DNA of 64,000 nucleotides from Candidatus Gracilibacteria bacterium (GCA_010119145.1 JAACSU010000007.1:81869-145868); one strand, 5' to 3'; positions 31,730 through 42,561 are shown, counted from the stretch's first letter. Numbers and translations: made by a program. Notes: generated by a model from the sequence alone, not told the origin.

Positions 31730-33616
31730 ATGTCACAACAACACAATTTTGAAGCTGAAACTGGCAGAATATTAGAACTGCTCACGCATTCTATTTATTC
31801 TAACAAAGAAATATTTCTTAGAGAGCTTATTTCTAATTCGAGTGATGCTATCGACAAAGCTCGACTTAAGGCACTTACAGATACAACATTTCTATGAGAT
31901 GATACTGATTTTCAGATTAAAATAGAAGCAGACAAAGAGGCTAAAACTCTTACCATTACTGACAATGGTATAGGAATGACAGCTGATGAAATACATAAAC
32001 ATATAGGGACCATAGCAAAATCTGGAACGAAAGAATTCGTAGAAAAACTCGCAAAAGCAAAAGAGGGAGGAGAGCATAATATGATAGGTCAATTTGGAGT
32101 TGGATTTTATTCAGCTTTTATGGTGGCTGAAAAAGTTGATCTTATTACAAGGTCAGGGCTCGATCAAAAGGCTCACAAATGGACCAGTGATGGAAAATCT
32201 GGGTATGAACTTGAGGAAACAACAAAAGATTGAAGAGGAACAAAAGTCGTACTTCACCTTGGTGAAGGAAATCATGAGTTACTCGAAAACTGGAAAATAA
32301 AAGAACTTATCAAAAAATACTCAAACTATGTAGCGGTGCCTGTTATGATGCAAGAGCTAGGAGAATGAGATGAAACAAAAACTGAATGGACTCAAGTGAA
32401 TGAAACAAAAGCTATTTGGAAAAAAATGAAATCTGAAATTAAAGCTGATGAATATAAGGATTTTTATCAATCTATTAGTATGGATTTCACGACTCCACTT
32501 GGGCATATTCATAATAGTGTTGAAGGAAAAGTGAGTTATAACTCACTTATGTATATACCTGAATGAACGAATATGTTTTCGGATAATAGAGATCCTGCAA
32601 AAGATTTTGGTCCGAAGTTGTATGTTCAAAATGTACTGATACTCGAACATGCGAAAGAACTGCTCCCTGTATGGCTCAGATTTGTGTCATGAGTGGTTGA
32701 GACAACTGATCTCCCACTTAATATCTCTAGGGAAATGCTACAATCAAATACTACGCTTGAAACTATTAAAAAATCACTCACAAAGAAAATAATTTCTGAA
32801 CTCAAAAAACTCAGAGAGCAAAAGTCAGAAAATTATGCTACATTTTTTGATAATTACGGAAGTATCCTCAAGGAATGAGTGTATTATGAACAGGATATGA
32901 AGCAAGAAGTCGCAGAAATACTTATGTTTCATACGCTTCTTTCAGATACTAAAATAAGTTTAGATACATATCTAGAAAAATTCTCATGAGATGATAAAAC
33001 TATTTATTATATCACAGGGAAATCTAAATCTGAGGTACTAGCGAGCCCATATCTCTCTCAATTCCAAGACAACAATGTTGATGTACTTCTCCTTACTGAT
33101 GCTATTGATGAGTGGATGATAGGAGTACTTGATGAGTACAAAGATGTGAAACTCAAATCAATAACGGCAAGTGATATTAAACTTAAAGAAGAAACAACTG
33201 AGGAAAAAGAAAAACAAGAAAAATTAAGTAAAGATTTTAAGGATATTCTAGAACTTGTAAAAAATACAATTGGATCAGATAAAATAGAAAAAGTTGAACT
33301 CAATCCACACCTTGGTGAAGCTCTTGGAGCTCTAAAAACTCCAGATGGAGCTATGAATCCTCAAATGGAAAAGATGATGAAATCTATGGGGCAAAATGTA
33401 CCAGCAACAAAACGAATTCTCGAACTCAATCCAAATAATAAGCTTGTAAAAGCGATGAAGAAAGAGTTTAAAGCGGACGTGAAATCTAAAAAACTGAAAG
33501 ATATTACAAATTACGCATATATGCAAGCGATACTTCTTGAGTGAGGGGAGCTTGAAAATATAGCAGACTTTGTAAAACTCACGAATCAATTTGCCAGTGA
33601 ATACATAAAAGACTAG
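31730..33616 (+). CDS. htpG: Hsp90 chaperone HtpG
   Basis: HtpG is the bacterial Hsp90, an ATP-driven dimeric chaperone. The protein has 628 residues. The N-terminal GHKL ATPase has [14 protein letters not shown] (about 30-43), ITDNGIGM (about 76) and [13 protein letters not shown] (about 118). The middle domain shows [20 protein letters not shown] (about 318-337), and the C-terminal dimerisation domain ends the protein. Long charged segments are mid-length for bacteria. It is a single-gene transcript with its own promoter and terminator. Confidence 0.97.
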
Positions 33617-33627
33617 GAACTCAAAAA

Positions 33628-33665
33628 CTAAAAGCCCCAGGCGTGATGCGTGGGGCTTTTTATTT
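33628..33665. terminator. Bidirectional terminator
   Basis: AAAAGCCCCA pairs with TGGGGCTTTT around GGCGTGATGCG, with T and A runs on both sides. It serves htpG and the two small reverse-strand genes. Confidence 0.9.
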
Positions 33666-33698
33666 TTTTTCACAAGTAACAAACATAATTGTTTGTCG

Positions 33699-33812
33699 TT
33701 ACTTGGATTTGTACTGAATCGCGGTGGATTTCAGTGGTGCATTATATGTCCCAGCTGCAATTGCAAGCAATGCAAGCAGGCCAAATAAAACAAAAATTGT
33801 TTTAATATTCAT
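33699..33812 (-). CDS. Short hydrophobic peptide, unknown
   Basis: The protein has 37 residues: one membrane/signal helix (about 4-20, TIFVLFGLLALLAIAAG) and a short basic tail. It is preceded by AAGGAATC as a Shine-Dalgarno sequence, which most genes here lack, and lies 15 nt after the 96-residue gene. Codons such as GGC, GCG, TCC and CAG are rarer in neighbouring genes, and no TGA is used. Confidence 0.5.
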   Translation of the reverse strand: MNIKTIFVLFGLLALLAIAAGTYNAPLKSTAIQYKSK

Positions 33813-33827
33813 GCCGGAGATTCCTTT

Positions 33828-34118
33828 TTATTTTTGTTTGAGTGGAATAGAGAGGCAGAATTCTCTAGGATCTCCCTCTATTTGTGCAACGGTTCTACAA
33901 GGACCTCCTGCATTTCCATGCAAAGTATGGAGTTCAAGAAAATATCTCAAATGACTATTGAGAAACTTCTGATAATCACTATCCAGTAATAGTTCTGCTT
34001 CAGTCTTTGTAGAGATATCGTCTTTATAGGGATAGTACATATAAACAGTTTCTGCAAAGGCAGTCGAACATCCATAAAAGAATGTGAATATCAATAAGGC
34101 TATCATTTTCATACGCAT
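33828..34118 (-). CDS. Small exported protein, unknown
   Basis: The protein has 96 residues. A signal peptide (about 1-22, ending STAFA) leads a mature domain with two Cys (GGPCRTVA and REFCLSI), which could form a disulfide. A GAAGGA Shine-Dalgarno lies about 8 nt before the ATG, a trait most genes here do not show. All five glycines are GGN. It forms a two-gene unit with the peptide gene at 33812. Function unknown; transfer from a standard-code bacterium is possible. Confidence 0.6.
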   Translation of the reverse strand: MRMKMIALLIFTFFYGCSTAFAETVYMYYPYKDDISTKTEAELLLDSDYQKFLNSHLRYFLELHTLHGNAGGPCRTVAQIEGDPREFCLSIPLKQK

Positions 34119-34311
34119 AGCATTGTTCCTTCTATTAGCTATATGTTTCTTTGCGAAGTGTATAGTAATTAAAAAAATATATAATCAAATTATTATAGTT
34201 TACTATCACATAATTTCCTTAAACAATCAAGTTAAAAAGAATCTCGTATTTTGAGTTACAAAGATATTTACGGTACTATATGGCTGTATTTAATATTAAT
34301 AGTTCATATTT

Positions 34312-35124
34312 ATGAAAAACACGATTATCGCAATAGTAGTTATTGCACTAGTATTTATAGGAGCTGGAGTTGGAGGATATTTTTATTTTCAATCTCAAAT
34401 TGAGACACTGGAAACAAAAAATGCTGAACTTCAAACAGGTCTCACAACAGTTCAATCTCAATCAGCAGCACAAACACAAGAGCTACAAACAATAAGTGAA
34501 GCACAAAAGTCGGAAATGGAAAATGTAGCTACTTATAAAGCACTTAGTGAAATGGTTATGGCTCTGTCATGAAAAGAAGAACCGTCTTCTCAAACTCAAA
34601 GCGGAGCTACTGATGAAGCTACAGCTTCAGGAAGTATTGATCTAACATCAAGTGGAGCTACGAGTACGGGAACGGGAGAAGTCATTGATTCACTCGCTGA
34701 ACTTAGCACTCTAACTCCAATCACTGAAACACTCGATAATAGTCTTGCTCTCTTCTATAGTCCTGAACTTCATATAGAAGGTCCTATCTCAGCTGATTCA
34801 TTTGCTGCGTATGAAAAGAAATTAAAAGTCGCTCTCACTTTAGAGAATAATAAAAATAAAATAACTGGATACCCAGTAGAGCTTTCTGATGGTGAATGGA
34901 CAGTGGTTACAAGTGTGAAAGATGTATTCACTGATATCCCAGTAAAAATAGAGCTTTCAGCTACAGGTTCACTTGTACCAGCTGCTCCTCAAACTAGAAC
35001 AGCTAAATCTCAAGAAATTAATCTTGCATTGACTAAATGGTCTAATGGAGTTATTGTTGAACAATATGATTTTGAATATCCAGGAGCAGTATCTGCTTCT
35101 AAACTTCTTGAATATATTAAATAA
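34312..35124 (+). CDS. Membrane-anchored protein with coiled coil, unknown
   Basis: The protein has 270 residues. One N-terminal membrane helix (about 4-24) is followed by a coiled coil (about 28-85, QSQIETLETKNAELQTGLTT), a Ser/Thr/Ala/Gly linker (about 90-130) and a C-terminal beta domain (about 140-270). Only one glycine is TGA. It resembles surface-exposed stalk proteins; no family is recognised. It is monocistronic with a terminator. Confidence 0.65.
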
Positions 35125-35137
35125 CATATAAAAATAT

Positions 35138-35169
35138 AAAATACTCTCTGTTTTTAGAGAGTATTTTTT
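35138..35169 (+). terminator. Rho-independent terminator
   Basis: AAAATACTCTC pairs with GAGAGTATTTTTT around TGTTTTTA. Confidence 0.85.
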
Positions 35170-35287
35170 GTGTTGCTGTGTTTACTTATTTTTCTCTTAC
35201 CAATAATAATGATACTTGTTTATGTTCATTCCGGAACTCTGAACATTTACTATTTAATTTCTATTTAGAGCTCAGAGATATGCATTA

Positions 35288-35319
35288 CTTACCTCTATCT
35301 TACTTGAATAGAATAAACT
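35288..35319 (+). promoter_or_regulatory. CTTAC direct-repeat promoter of the CpxP-like gene
   Basis: CTTACC (35288) and CTTACT (35299) are 11 bp apart, then 9 bp, then TAAACT (35314). The predicted 5' UTR is about 36 nt. Confidence 0.6.
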
Positions 35320-35361
35320 TAGTTTGTACCATTGAATTTTAGCTTAATAACTATATTACAC

Positions 35362-36078
35362 ATGAAAAATAAAATATTATCAGCCGTATTAGTCCTTTGA
35401 ATTGCTTCTACTTCTTTTGCTGCTGTTACAAATGCAAATAATAGTTCTACTCACTCCCTCTTATTTGGAAGTAAGTCTGAAATAAGACAACTCATGGATA
35501 AAGTCGAAGCCTGAGAATCTCTCACTTCTGCAGAACAAGCAAAACTCGATGAATTAGAATCACATAAGGCAGAAATAGTAGCTCTTTGAGAAATAAAAAT
35601 TAAATTAGATGCAGGTGAGACACTCTCTACTGAGGAACAGACACTTCTTGATATAGCTGAAGCAAATGGAGCACTGATGCATGGAAAGATGAGATGACAC
35701 GAATGATTTTGAAAGAGAGGTGGGTTTAAACACCTTACAGATGATGATAAAATTGCATTAGCTTCTATGAATGAAGCTGAAAAACAAGATTTTTTCTCAG
35801 AGAAAAAAGAGCAGTTTAAGGCTCAAAAGAATGCTCATAAAATAGTGATAGATAAACTTATCACTTGAGAAGCTCTTACTGCAAGTGAGGAAACAACTCG
35901 ACTTGAACTGATTGCTCGCTTTGAGGATGAAAATAACAAACACCCAATAAGAAAAGGACAGTGAGATCTTATATTAAAACTTATTGCTTGAGATGAGCTC
36001 ACTGCTACTGAACAAATAAGACTTACTGAGATACAAGCTAAAAACTTGGAGAGACAAAGCAAAAATACGTCAAAATAA
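35362..36078 (+). CDS. Exported CpxP/Spy-like protein with four repeated helical units
   Basis: The protein has 238 residues. A signal peptide (about 1-20, LSAVLVLGIASTSFA) is followed by an all-helical, highly charged mature chain. A unit of the form G-(E/D)-x-L-(T/S)-xx-E-(Q/E) recurs four times (GESLTSAEQ about 50, GETLSTEEQ about 88, GEALTASEE about 172, GDELTATEQ about 214); the GE-type spacing and LTxxE echo the LTxxQ motif of CpxP/Spy periplasmic chaperones. It lies just before a two-component system and has the direct-repeat promoter, as cpxP does next to cpxRA. Similarity is by pattern, not proven homology. Confidence 0.6.
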
Positions 36079-36179
36079 ATATAACAATAAATCATCTGAT
36101 GATTTAAAAATAAGGGACACAGTTGAGTAATTTAGAGCGATTCATTATAAAATAAAATAAAATTCATATTTCAGAACAT

Positions 36180-36210
36180 AAAAGATCTCTCAATTTTGAG
36201 AGATCTTTTA
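36180..36210 (+). terminator. Rho-independent terminator
   Basis: AAAAGATCTCTCAA pairs with TTGAGAGATCTTTT around TT. It separates the CpxP-like gene from the regulator. Confidence 0.85.
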
Positions 36211-36216
36211 TATCCT

Positions 36217-36249
36217 CTTACTTGTCTCTTACTGTTCTTGATGTATAGT
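36217..36249 (+). promoter_or_regulatory. CTTAC direct-repeat promoter of the second response regulator
   Basis: CTTACT (36217) and CTTACT (36228) are 11 bp apart, then 10 bp, then TATAGT (36244). It has the same design as the other four sites and suggests autoregulation. Confidence 0.65.
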
Positions 36250-36283
36250 AGAGGATATAATCTATAATAAAAAATATAAAAAA

Positions 36284-36946
36284 ATGAAAGTTTTAATCGT
36301 CGAAGATACCCAAGCACTTGCTACTACTATGGTAAGATTCTTGGCTACAAAGAATATACAAGCTGATATTAGTCCAGATGGAATTGATGGACTCTACAAA
36401 GCAGCAACCAAGTACTACGATGCTATAGTTCTTGATATAAATCTACCTGAAAAAGATGGAATTACTCTGTGTAGAGAGCTCAGAGAAAAAGAAAAAGATG
36501 TTCCAGTTATTATGCTAACAAGCCGAAGCAGTAAAGAGGATATAATTGCGTGACTCGAAGCGTGAGCCGATGACTATCTCATTAAACCGTTTGATTATGA
36601 AATCCTGGTAGCGAGACTCGACGCACTTACTCGTCGAAATCTTAAAAATAAATCAACAACAACCCTGACAATATGAGATTATGTCATAGATCTTATCAAA
36701 AGGGAAGTGTATACAAGTAAAAAGACCGTACATCTCTCTAATTTAGAGTTTGACCTCTTAAAATACTTTGCACAAAACAAAAATAAAGTTATAACGAGAC
36801 AAGAGCTTTATGAGAAAGTTTGGTGAGAATTTGAATGAAATTTCATGTTTTCTAAAACCGTAGATGTATATATAGGGTATCTCAGAAAAAAACTTTGAAG
36901 AGAGATTATTCTAACAAAAAAATGATACTGATATATTTCTGAATAA
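36284..36946 (+). CDS. OmpR/PhoB-family response regulator
   Basis: The protein has 220 residues. Receiver domain: EDT (7-9), phospho-acceptor Asp in IVLDINLP (about 51), MLTSRS and LIKPFD. The winged-helix DNA-binding domain (about 125-220) has the SKTVDVYIGYLRKKLG recognition helix and the GYGYISE end. Its DNA-contacting helix is very like that of the regulator at 30295 (TLDIYVGYLRKKLG), so the two may share targets. It is followed after 9 nt by its sensor kinase. Confidence 0.94.
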
Positions 36947-36955
36947 CCTACGTTC

Positions 36956-38191
36956 ATGCAAGAATCACAACTTAAGAAAAGTCATAATAATTTAACTATA
37001 CTTTTTACAGGTGTGGTTTTTTGTATTGTACTCATTTTGTGATTATCGACATTGTGAGCGAAATACTTTAATGATATTCGAATTCAAAATAAGGAGTTTG
37101 ATATATCGAGTTGAGAGATTATTAAACTTGTAGAAACGGATTCCAATTTTCCACAAAATTTTCTCTTGAAACAAGCACTTGAAGAAAAACAAAGTTTTCC
37201 GAAATTTAAAACTCAAATAGGTAACAATAATCGTTTTAGTATCAGTTTTTTTATTTTAAATAGTTCAGGTCAGCTTGTATTTCAGAACTTTGTAGAAGCA
37301 CCTGCTTTTGACGCATTTCCAGTTAATTGACATACTGATGAGATATTGAAACGAGACGGGTATTTCTTTAAATCTCACGCATTAGTGAATAACTCATCCT
37401 GAGATACTATTATTTTTTATAAAAAACAGTCCTACGATCTCGCTAGATTACTCAATGATATTATTTTACTTGCTTCAATGACGCTTTTATTTTCAATTTT
37501 ATTTTATTTTGTTTGATATAGATTTGTCGGAAGAGCGCTCAGACCTGTCGAAGATAATTTGCAGGATATGAAGGATTTTGTACATAATGCCTGACATGAA
37601 CTCAAGACTCCGCTTGCAGTTATGAGTGGAAATCTGCAAGTTATGAAAGCGGAAAATAAATTAGATCCCGTATTACTTCAAGAATCATTTCGTGAGATAG
37701 ATATGATGAATGGACTTATAGAAAGTCTCAGAGAACTCTCAGAACTCGGGTCTCTCAGTGAAAAAGAACAACTCTCTCTCACCTATGAAGCTGAGAATAT
37801 AAATCGGGAATTTCTGGATCTTATAGATAAGAAACATATTGAGTATCTAGGACTTGTATTACCGGATTATAAAATATACGCTAATAAACATGAGCTATAT
37901 GTATTATTATCAAATATAATTAAAAATGCAATTAGATACACACCGGAATTTTGAAAGATAGAGTTAAAATTGAAAAAAAATGTGCTTTCAATTTCAGATA
38001 ATGGACCTTGAATCTCACAAAAGGATCAATCAAAAATATTTGAAAGATTTTATCAATGAGCAGGAAGTCGTAACGGAGAGTGATATGGGATTGGTTTATC
38101 ACTCGTAAAAAAAATAGCCGAACTCAATGGTTGGAAAATAACTATAAAAAGTGAAGAGTGAAAAGGGACGACATTTTTTATAACTTTTTAA
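36956..38191 (+). CDS. Sensor histidine kinase
   Basis: The protein has 411 residues. Membrane helices at about 14-36 and 166-188 bracket an extracellular sensor domain of about 130 residues. H-box NAGHELKTPLAVMSG (about 214), N-box NIIKNAIRYTPE (about 320), SDNGPGIS (about 346) and GYGIGLSLVKK (about 377) form the kinase core. No HAMP domain is obvious. It pairs with the regulator 9 nt upstream. Confidence 0.94.
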
Positions 38192-38309
38192 GTGATTATA
38201 GTTCTATATTTATGTAGTAAGAGTTACTCATATCTTGCTTATACATTTAATTTGACTTGAAATATATTTTTATGGTAATATATACTATATATTATTTAAA
38301 ATATGACAT

Positions 38310-40016
38310 ATGCCTTTTGATCACTTAATTCCGAATCAGAAGAATGTATCTGATTTGAATTCAAATAATACAAATCTAGATGAACTCATTTGATCTATAG
38401 GTCAGGATTGAAAACTAGATAACTTGGATGCTGACGCTGTAAATGCTATATTTTCAGCGCTAGAAAATGATTCTGAAAATGTATATACATCTTCTCAGTG
38501 AGTTTTAAAACAATTATTACAAGATTCTTTGCAAAATGGTTTTGTAGTTCAATGAACTGATTCGATGAGTCAACTTCAAAAAATGATTCATCTTGCAGGG
38601 CTTGATTTTAATATTGAAGAAATTTACAGTCAAAATACGAATATCTTAAGCAATACTATAATTGTGAAGGATGGACCAGAATTTTTTGAATATGGGCAAA
38701 AAGTAATTCAAGCCCCTGAGAGAGAAATCATTTTTGAGCTTTCATCATGAAATCTTAATGTGTTTATAAAAAATGATAGTGTTCGTAATAATGATTTTAT
38801 TGGAGTTATTCAATCGTGACAATCTAAAATCCAGGAAGCTGCATGATTTGCAAAATATACTTCAATCCAAGATATGACCTCATGAGAATTGTCACGCACA
38901 AATTCAATCGAAAATAATTCTTCTCAGATTGCAGATGCCGCTATGGAGGATATGCAAGCTCATAGAATAGAGCATCTTATAGATCAAAATGAAGCTTTAA
39001 GTATTCGAGTTTCAACAGTTGAAACAAATTTGAATAAGCTCAATGATTTCATAAGTCAATTAAGAGTCTCAATTTCAACTCTCAGTGATTCAGTAGCTTT
39101 ATTATGAGAAATTGATACACAAACGAATTATAAAATACAAACTCTTCTGCTTGAAATTTGAACAACGAAATTACAATTAAATTTAGAATTATCAAAACTA
39201 GAATCTGCAATTTTAGGTCTTCAAAAAATAGACGGTGAAACGATTTTACGAATTGAGGAATTAAAAAAACTTATATCAGAAATGCAAAACTCGTGTTTGA
39301 TATACGAACAACAACTTCAAAATATAAGCATCATGAGTACTTCACCAGTTGAGACTCTGGCTCCACAATGAGAATCTTCTCCTCATATAACAGGAAATAG
39401 AGATTGAGATGTAAATAGATTTAGTCCAATTGCACCAATAATTAAAAGTAACTCTGAACCAGAACATATTTCACAGTTTAATAGACCTGAAGAAATTATT
39501 ACAACTTCACTTCCAGATGTTAGGTATCTAGATCCAAATAGACCCGTTGATAAAGATGTCCCAGATTCTGATATTCCATTTACACATCCTGATTATGGAA
39601 CTCCAAATCCTGATAATATACCAGTAGTGAATGAAGTATTGGATGATGCTGTTTCACACTGCACTTTACATAATGAAATAAATATTTCGAGACTCAGTGA
39701 AAGTGAAATAAAATTTTTACCAAGTATAGACTCAAAATGAGACTTACTTTCAGCGTTAGAAAGCATCAGAGGTCAAAAATTTCCTCAGGTTAGACCCGAA
39801 TCTCTGAGATATGCTTTTATTTTCCAAGTTGCCATATCTATGCTACTACCAGCTAATTTGATGGGAACAATAGATGCTATGTGGGGAACTAAATCGTGAA
39901 ATGCTTTGAAACTTGTTCAAGCAGAAATACTTCAATTTAATGGTTCATCAGATCAGCAAATAGATGGAAATCCATGAAAAGATACGATAGAATGACTTAT
40001 ACATTATCTTACATAA
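38310..40016 (+). CDS. Large soluble coiled-coil protein, unknown
   Basis: The protein has 568 residues with no signal peptide or membrane helix. Residues about 210-345 are a long coiled coil (heptads around IEHLIDQNEALSIRVSTVE). A Pro/Asp-rich linker (about 350-450, e.g. YLDPNRPVDKDVPDSD) leads to a helical C-terminal domain of about 115 residues that has some likeness to peptidoglycan-binding repeats (AEILQFNGSSDQQIDGNPG near the end). About 20 glycines are TGA. A similar tail may occur in large structural proteins of relatives; function unknown. Confidence 0.6.
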
Positions 40017-40021
40017 AAAAA

Positions 40022-40057
40022 TAAAAGTCTCGAAATTGCGAGACTTTTATTTTTTTA
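40022..40057. terminator. Bidirectional terminator
   Basis: ATAAAAGTCTCG pairs with CGAGACTTTTAT around AAATTG. It lies between the coiled-coil gene and dps. Confidence 0.85.
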
Positions 40058-40069
40058 TGTAATGTTTGA

Positions 40070-40558
40070 CTATTTATTTTTACATAAACTTCTGATCATC
40101 CATCCGTCTTTTTCGTGTTTTTGTATAAGAGCTGTAAGGAAATCCTCTGTTCCTTGATCTCCACATTTTCAAACCACATCGATATCTTTTCTCATCTCTT
40201 GAATGATAACTTCAGTGTCTTTGAGAAGATTAGAGAGCATATCCATAGCAGGAAGAGTTATATTTTTTTCTTCTGATATTATCGTCATTTTTACGTATTC
40301 CTCCATACTCGCATGTGTATGTTCTCCAAGCATTCTGATTCTTTCTGCTACTTCATCAGCGTACTGAGCTCCTGCATCATACAATTCTTCAAAAAATAGG
40401 TGAAGATCTCTAAACATTGCTCCTTCTACATTCCAGTGATAGTTTCGAATCTTTAAATTGAGAGCTATCTCTGTAGCAAGATATTTTTGTAATATATCTG
40501 ATATTTTTTTTATATCAGAACTCTCAAGTCCAATATTAGCGTGATCTGTATGTGCCAT
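40070..40558 (-). CDS. dps: Dps family ferritin-like DNA/iron-protecting protein
   Basis: Dps is a 12-subunit shell that oxidises and stores iron with H2O2, limiting DNA damage. The protein has 162 residues of one four-helix bundle. The ferroxidase site between subunits is complete: NYHWNVEG (His about 40), FRDLHLFFEELYD (about 49-61, Asp and Glu) and YADEVAERIR (about 65). Three glycines near the end include a TGA. The promoter carries the 11-bp direct repeat found at the two response-regulator genes. Confidence 0.95.
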
Positions 40559-40589
40559 AATTATTATATTAAAGAATTAAGTAACACTA

Positions 40590-40621
40590 GTATAGTACTC
40601 TGCTGTAAGAAATATGTAAAT
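40590..40621 (-). promoter_or_regulatory. CTTAC direct-repeat promoter of dps
   Basis: On the reverse strand TTTACA (40621-40616) and CTTACA (40610-40605) are 11 bp apart, followed by 9 bp and TATACT (40595-40590). Confidence 0.65.
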
Positions 40622-40706
40622 CTTTTTTTTCAAAAATTATTATTTTTGTCACTTTATTTTTTTGTTTTCGTTATATACTGTAAGTATTTAATATTAATAT
40701 TATTCT

Positions 40707-41180
40707 ATGAAAAAAATAATTTTGGCTTGTTGTATCATTGCTATTGTTGTTCCTCAAGCTTCTGCTCGATTTGTCTATAAAGAAATAGATCCAATTTGTA
40801 GTATAAGTGGAACAAATCATACTTCATTTCCTGGTGAAATAAGTGATACGAGTGATTGGAGTATCCCAACTGCCTATGAAGGAGAATGTGTAAAAACCTC
40901 AGCACTTACAAAATCTGAAGAGAATAGAATATTTAAAATTATGAAATCATACTTTGAAAGAAATACTATGTACTCAGATCTCAATGTATGAGAAGACCTG
41001 GCATATGAGTCACTCAATGAGAAAGGAAGAACTTTTATGAAACAATCATTTTTTCCTGCAGTAGCTCAAAAAATACAAAACGAAAAAAACAAAAATACTC
41101 CAGACTCTAAATTAGTTGCGGTACTTAACTATGCAGCTCAAGTTATTTGATATGATTATTCAGTTGGACAACCAAAGTAA
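40707..41180 (+). CDS. Small secreted protein, unknown
   Basis: The protein has 157 residues. A signal peptide (about 1-20, ending PQASARF) precedes a mature domain with two Cys (DPICSI about 31; GECVKT about 57), suggesting a disulfide, and a helical second half. No family is recognised. Two glycines are TGA. It is monocistronic and ends at a hairpin terminator shared with cfa. Confidence 0.6.
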
Positions 41181-41183
41181 ATA

Positions 41184-41212
41184 AAAAAAACTCCGTTGAG
41201 GAGTTTTTTTAT
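41184..41212. terminator. Bidirectional terminator
   Basis: AAAAAAACTCC pairs with GGAGTTTTTTT around GTTGA. Confidence 0.85.
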
Positions 41213-41217
41213 GACGC

Positions 41218-42561
41218 TTAGGTATTTCACCAATTTTTACTTTGTATTATATAATCAGATTGTTTACTCGTTGCTGGCACAATTGAATGTACTTTATTTT
41301 TTGCAGATTTATAAAACTTGTACTGACCATTACGGTTGTATCCAGAACGGAACGAACCAGCACAAGATTTCAGATAGTATTCAAATATTCTAAGAAAAGA
41401 TGGAGCATTTGGATACGGAAATGCAGGAGAATGATTATTACTATAATAATAATCAAGTTCTTCTTGCAACTCTGTATATCACGCTTCTAAATTATTATAC
41501 CAAGCTATAAGTGCATTATCATAAGCCTGCGTAGCTAAGTTCTTGTGAGCACTTATTTGTTGAAATCAAGACATTTCTCAACAATATAATAAATTTTCGT
41601 GTTGTGGGACTACTCCATCTCAAAATATATACTTATCAATAAATCACTCAGTTGTTTCAAAATTTCTATCAGAATTAATAGCTTGAATAAATAGTATTCC
41701 ATCGTTACTCAGACAATGATACATAAATGCAAAGAAATCCGGAAGATCTTTAGTGCTCACAGCTTCAATCATCTCAATTGAGACGATTCTATTAAATTTT
41801 CATCTGTATAATTCTTTTAGTTCTGGAGTATTCCATATGACTTTCCAGTCTAAATTTTTAAAATCTGCATTTTCAAGTGTTCCATTTTTTTTGAGCAGAT
41901 TATTCGCGTATCCCATTTGTCCATCAGAAACTGTCAGTCCTTCTACTTGTACTCCATAATTTGAAATCATATGATGAGCAAGCGTCCCGTATCCAAATCA
42001 TATTTCTAAAACTTTTAAGCTTTCTTCTCATGCCTGTGATTTTTCTAATTCTGATCTTTGGCAAATCATTTCCATAGCAAGCTTTTGACTTATATCAAGA
42101 TCAAAGTTTCAAAGAGAAGGATTCCATTCAGAGGCTGTATATTTCATCGTTGGTCCAAGCATCTGCTGATACATCAAAACAGGAATATCGTAGTGTGAAG
42201 CTCAAACTGATTCTGGTGTGCGAACTTGTTTTTGTTTTGATGTATCATACAGTTTGTTTGCCCAATGATAATTAATTCTATTCATTGCAGCGTTACTTCC
42301 AGTGAGCTTTGCAAAAAAAGTATCAAGTCATTTTGGAGGATTCCATCCTCAAATAACATATTGTTCTCATAACCGCGCCGAAGCACCTCCAGCTTCAAAG
42401 GTTCAAGCTGCCAGACTTTTATAGAATTCTCTAGTATTTTCTATTCACATTTCTCATATATCTAAACCAGCCTCTTTTAAAGCTTTTGGAAATACTCTTT
42501 GAAGTTCTAAATTTGCAGCTCAGTGTATAAGAAATTGCCCTGTATTTTTAAGAATACTCAT
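41218..42561 (-). CDS. cfa: Cyclopropane-fatty-acyl-phospholipid synthase family methyltransferase
   Basis: This 447-residue enzyme transfers a methylene from SAM to the double bond of an acyl chain in membrane lipids, or makes a related C-methylation. An N-terminal lipid-binding domain (about 1-130) precedes the SAM domain: HYDIPVLMYQQMLGPTMKYT-type motif (about 128-147), LEIGFGYGTLAHHM (about 185) and FNRIVSIEMIEAVS (about 240). The C-terminal basic/Tyr-rich helices match the family. With the desaturase at 10687 it forms a potential two-step lipid modification route. Confidence 0.88.

Noticed and set aside
34250-34300. Sixth CTTAC-type promoter before the coiled-coil gene at 34312
   Set aside because: TTAC half-sites are 12 bp apart and the -10 spacing does not fit the other five.
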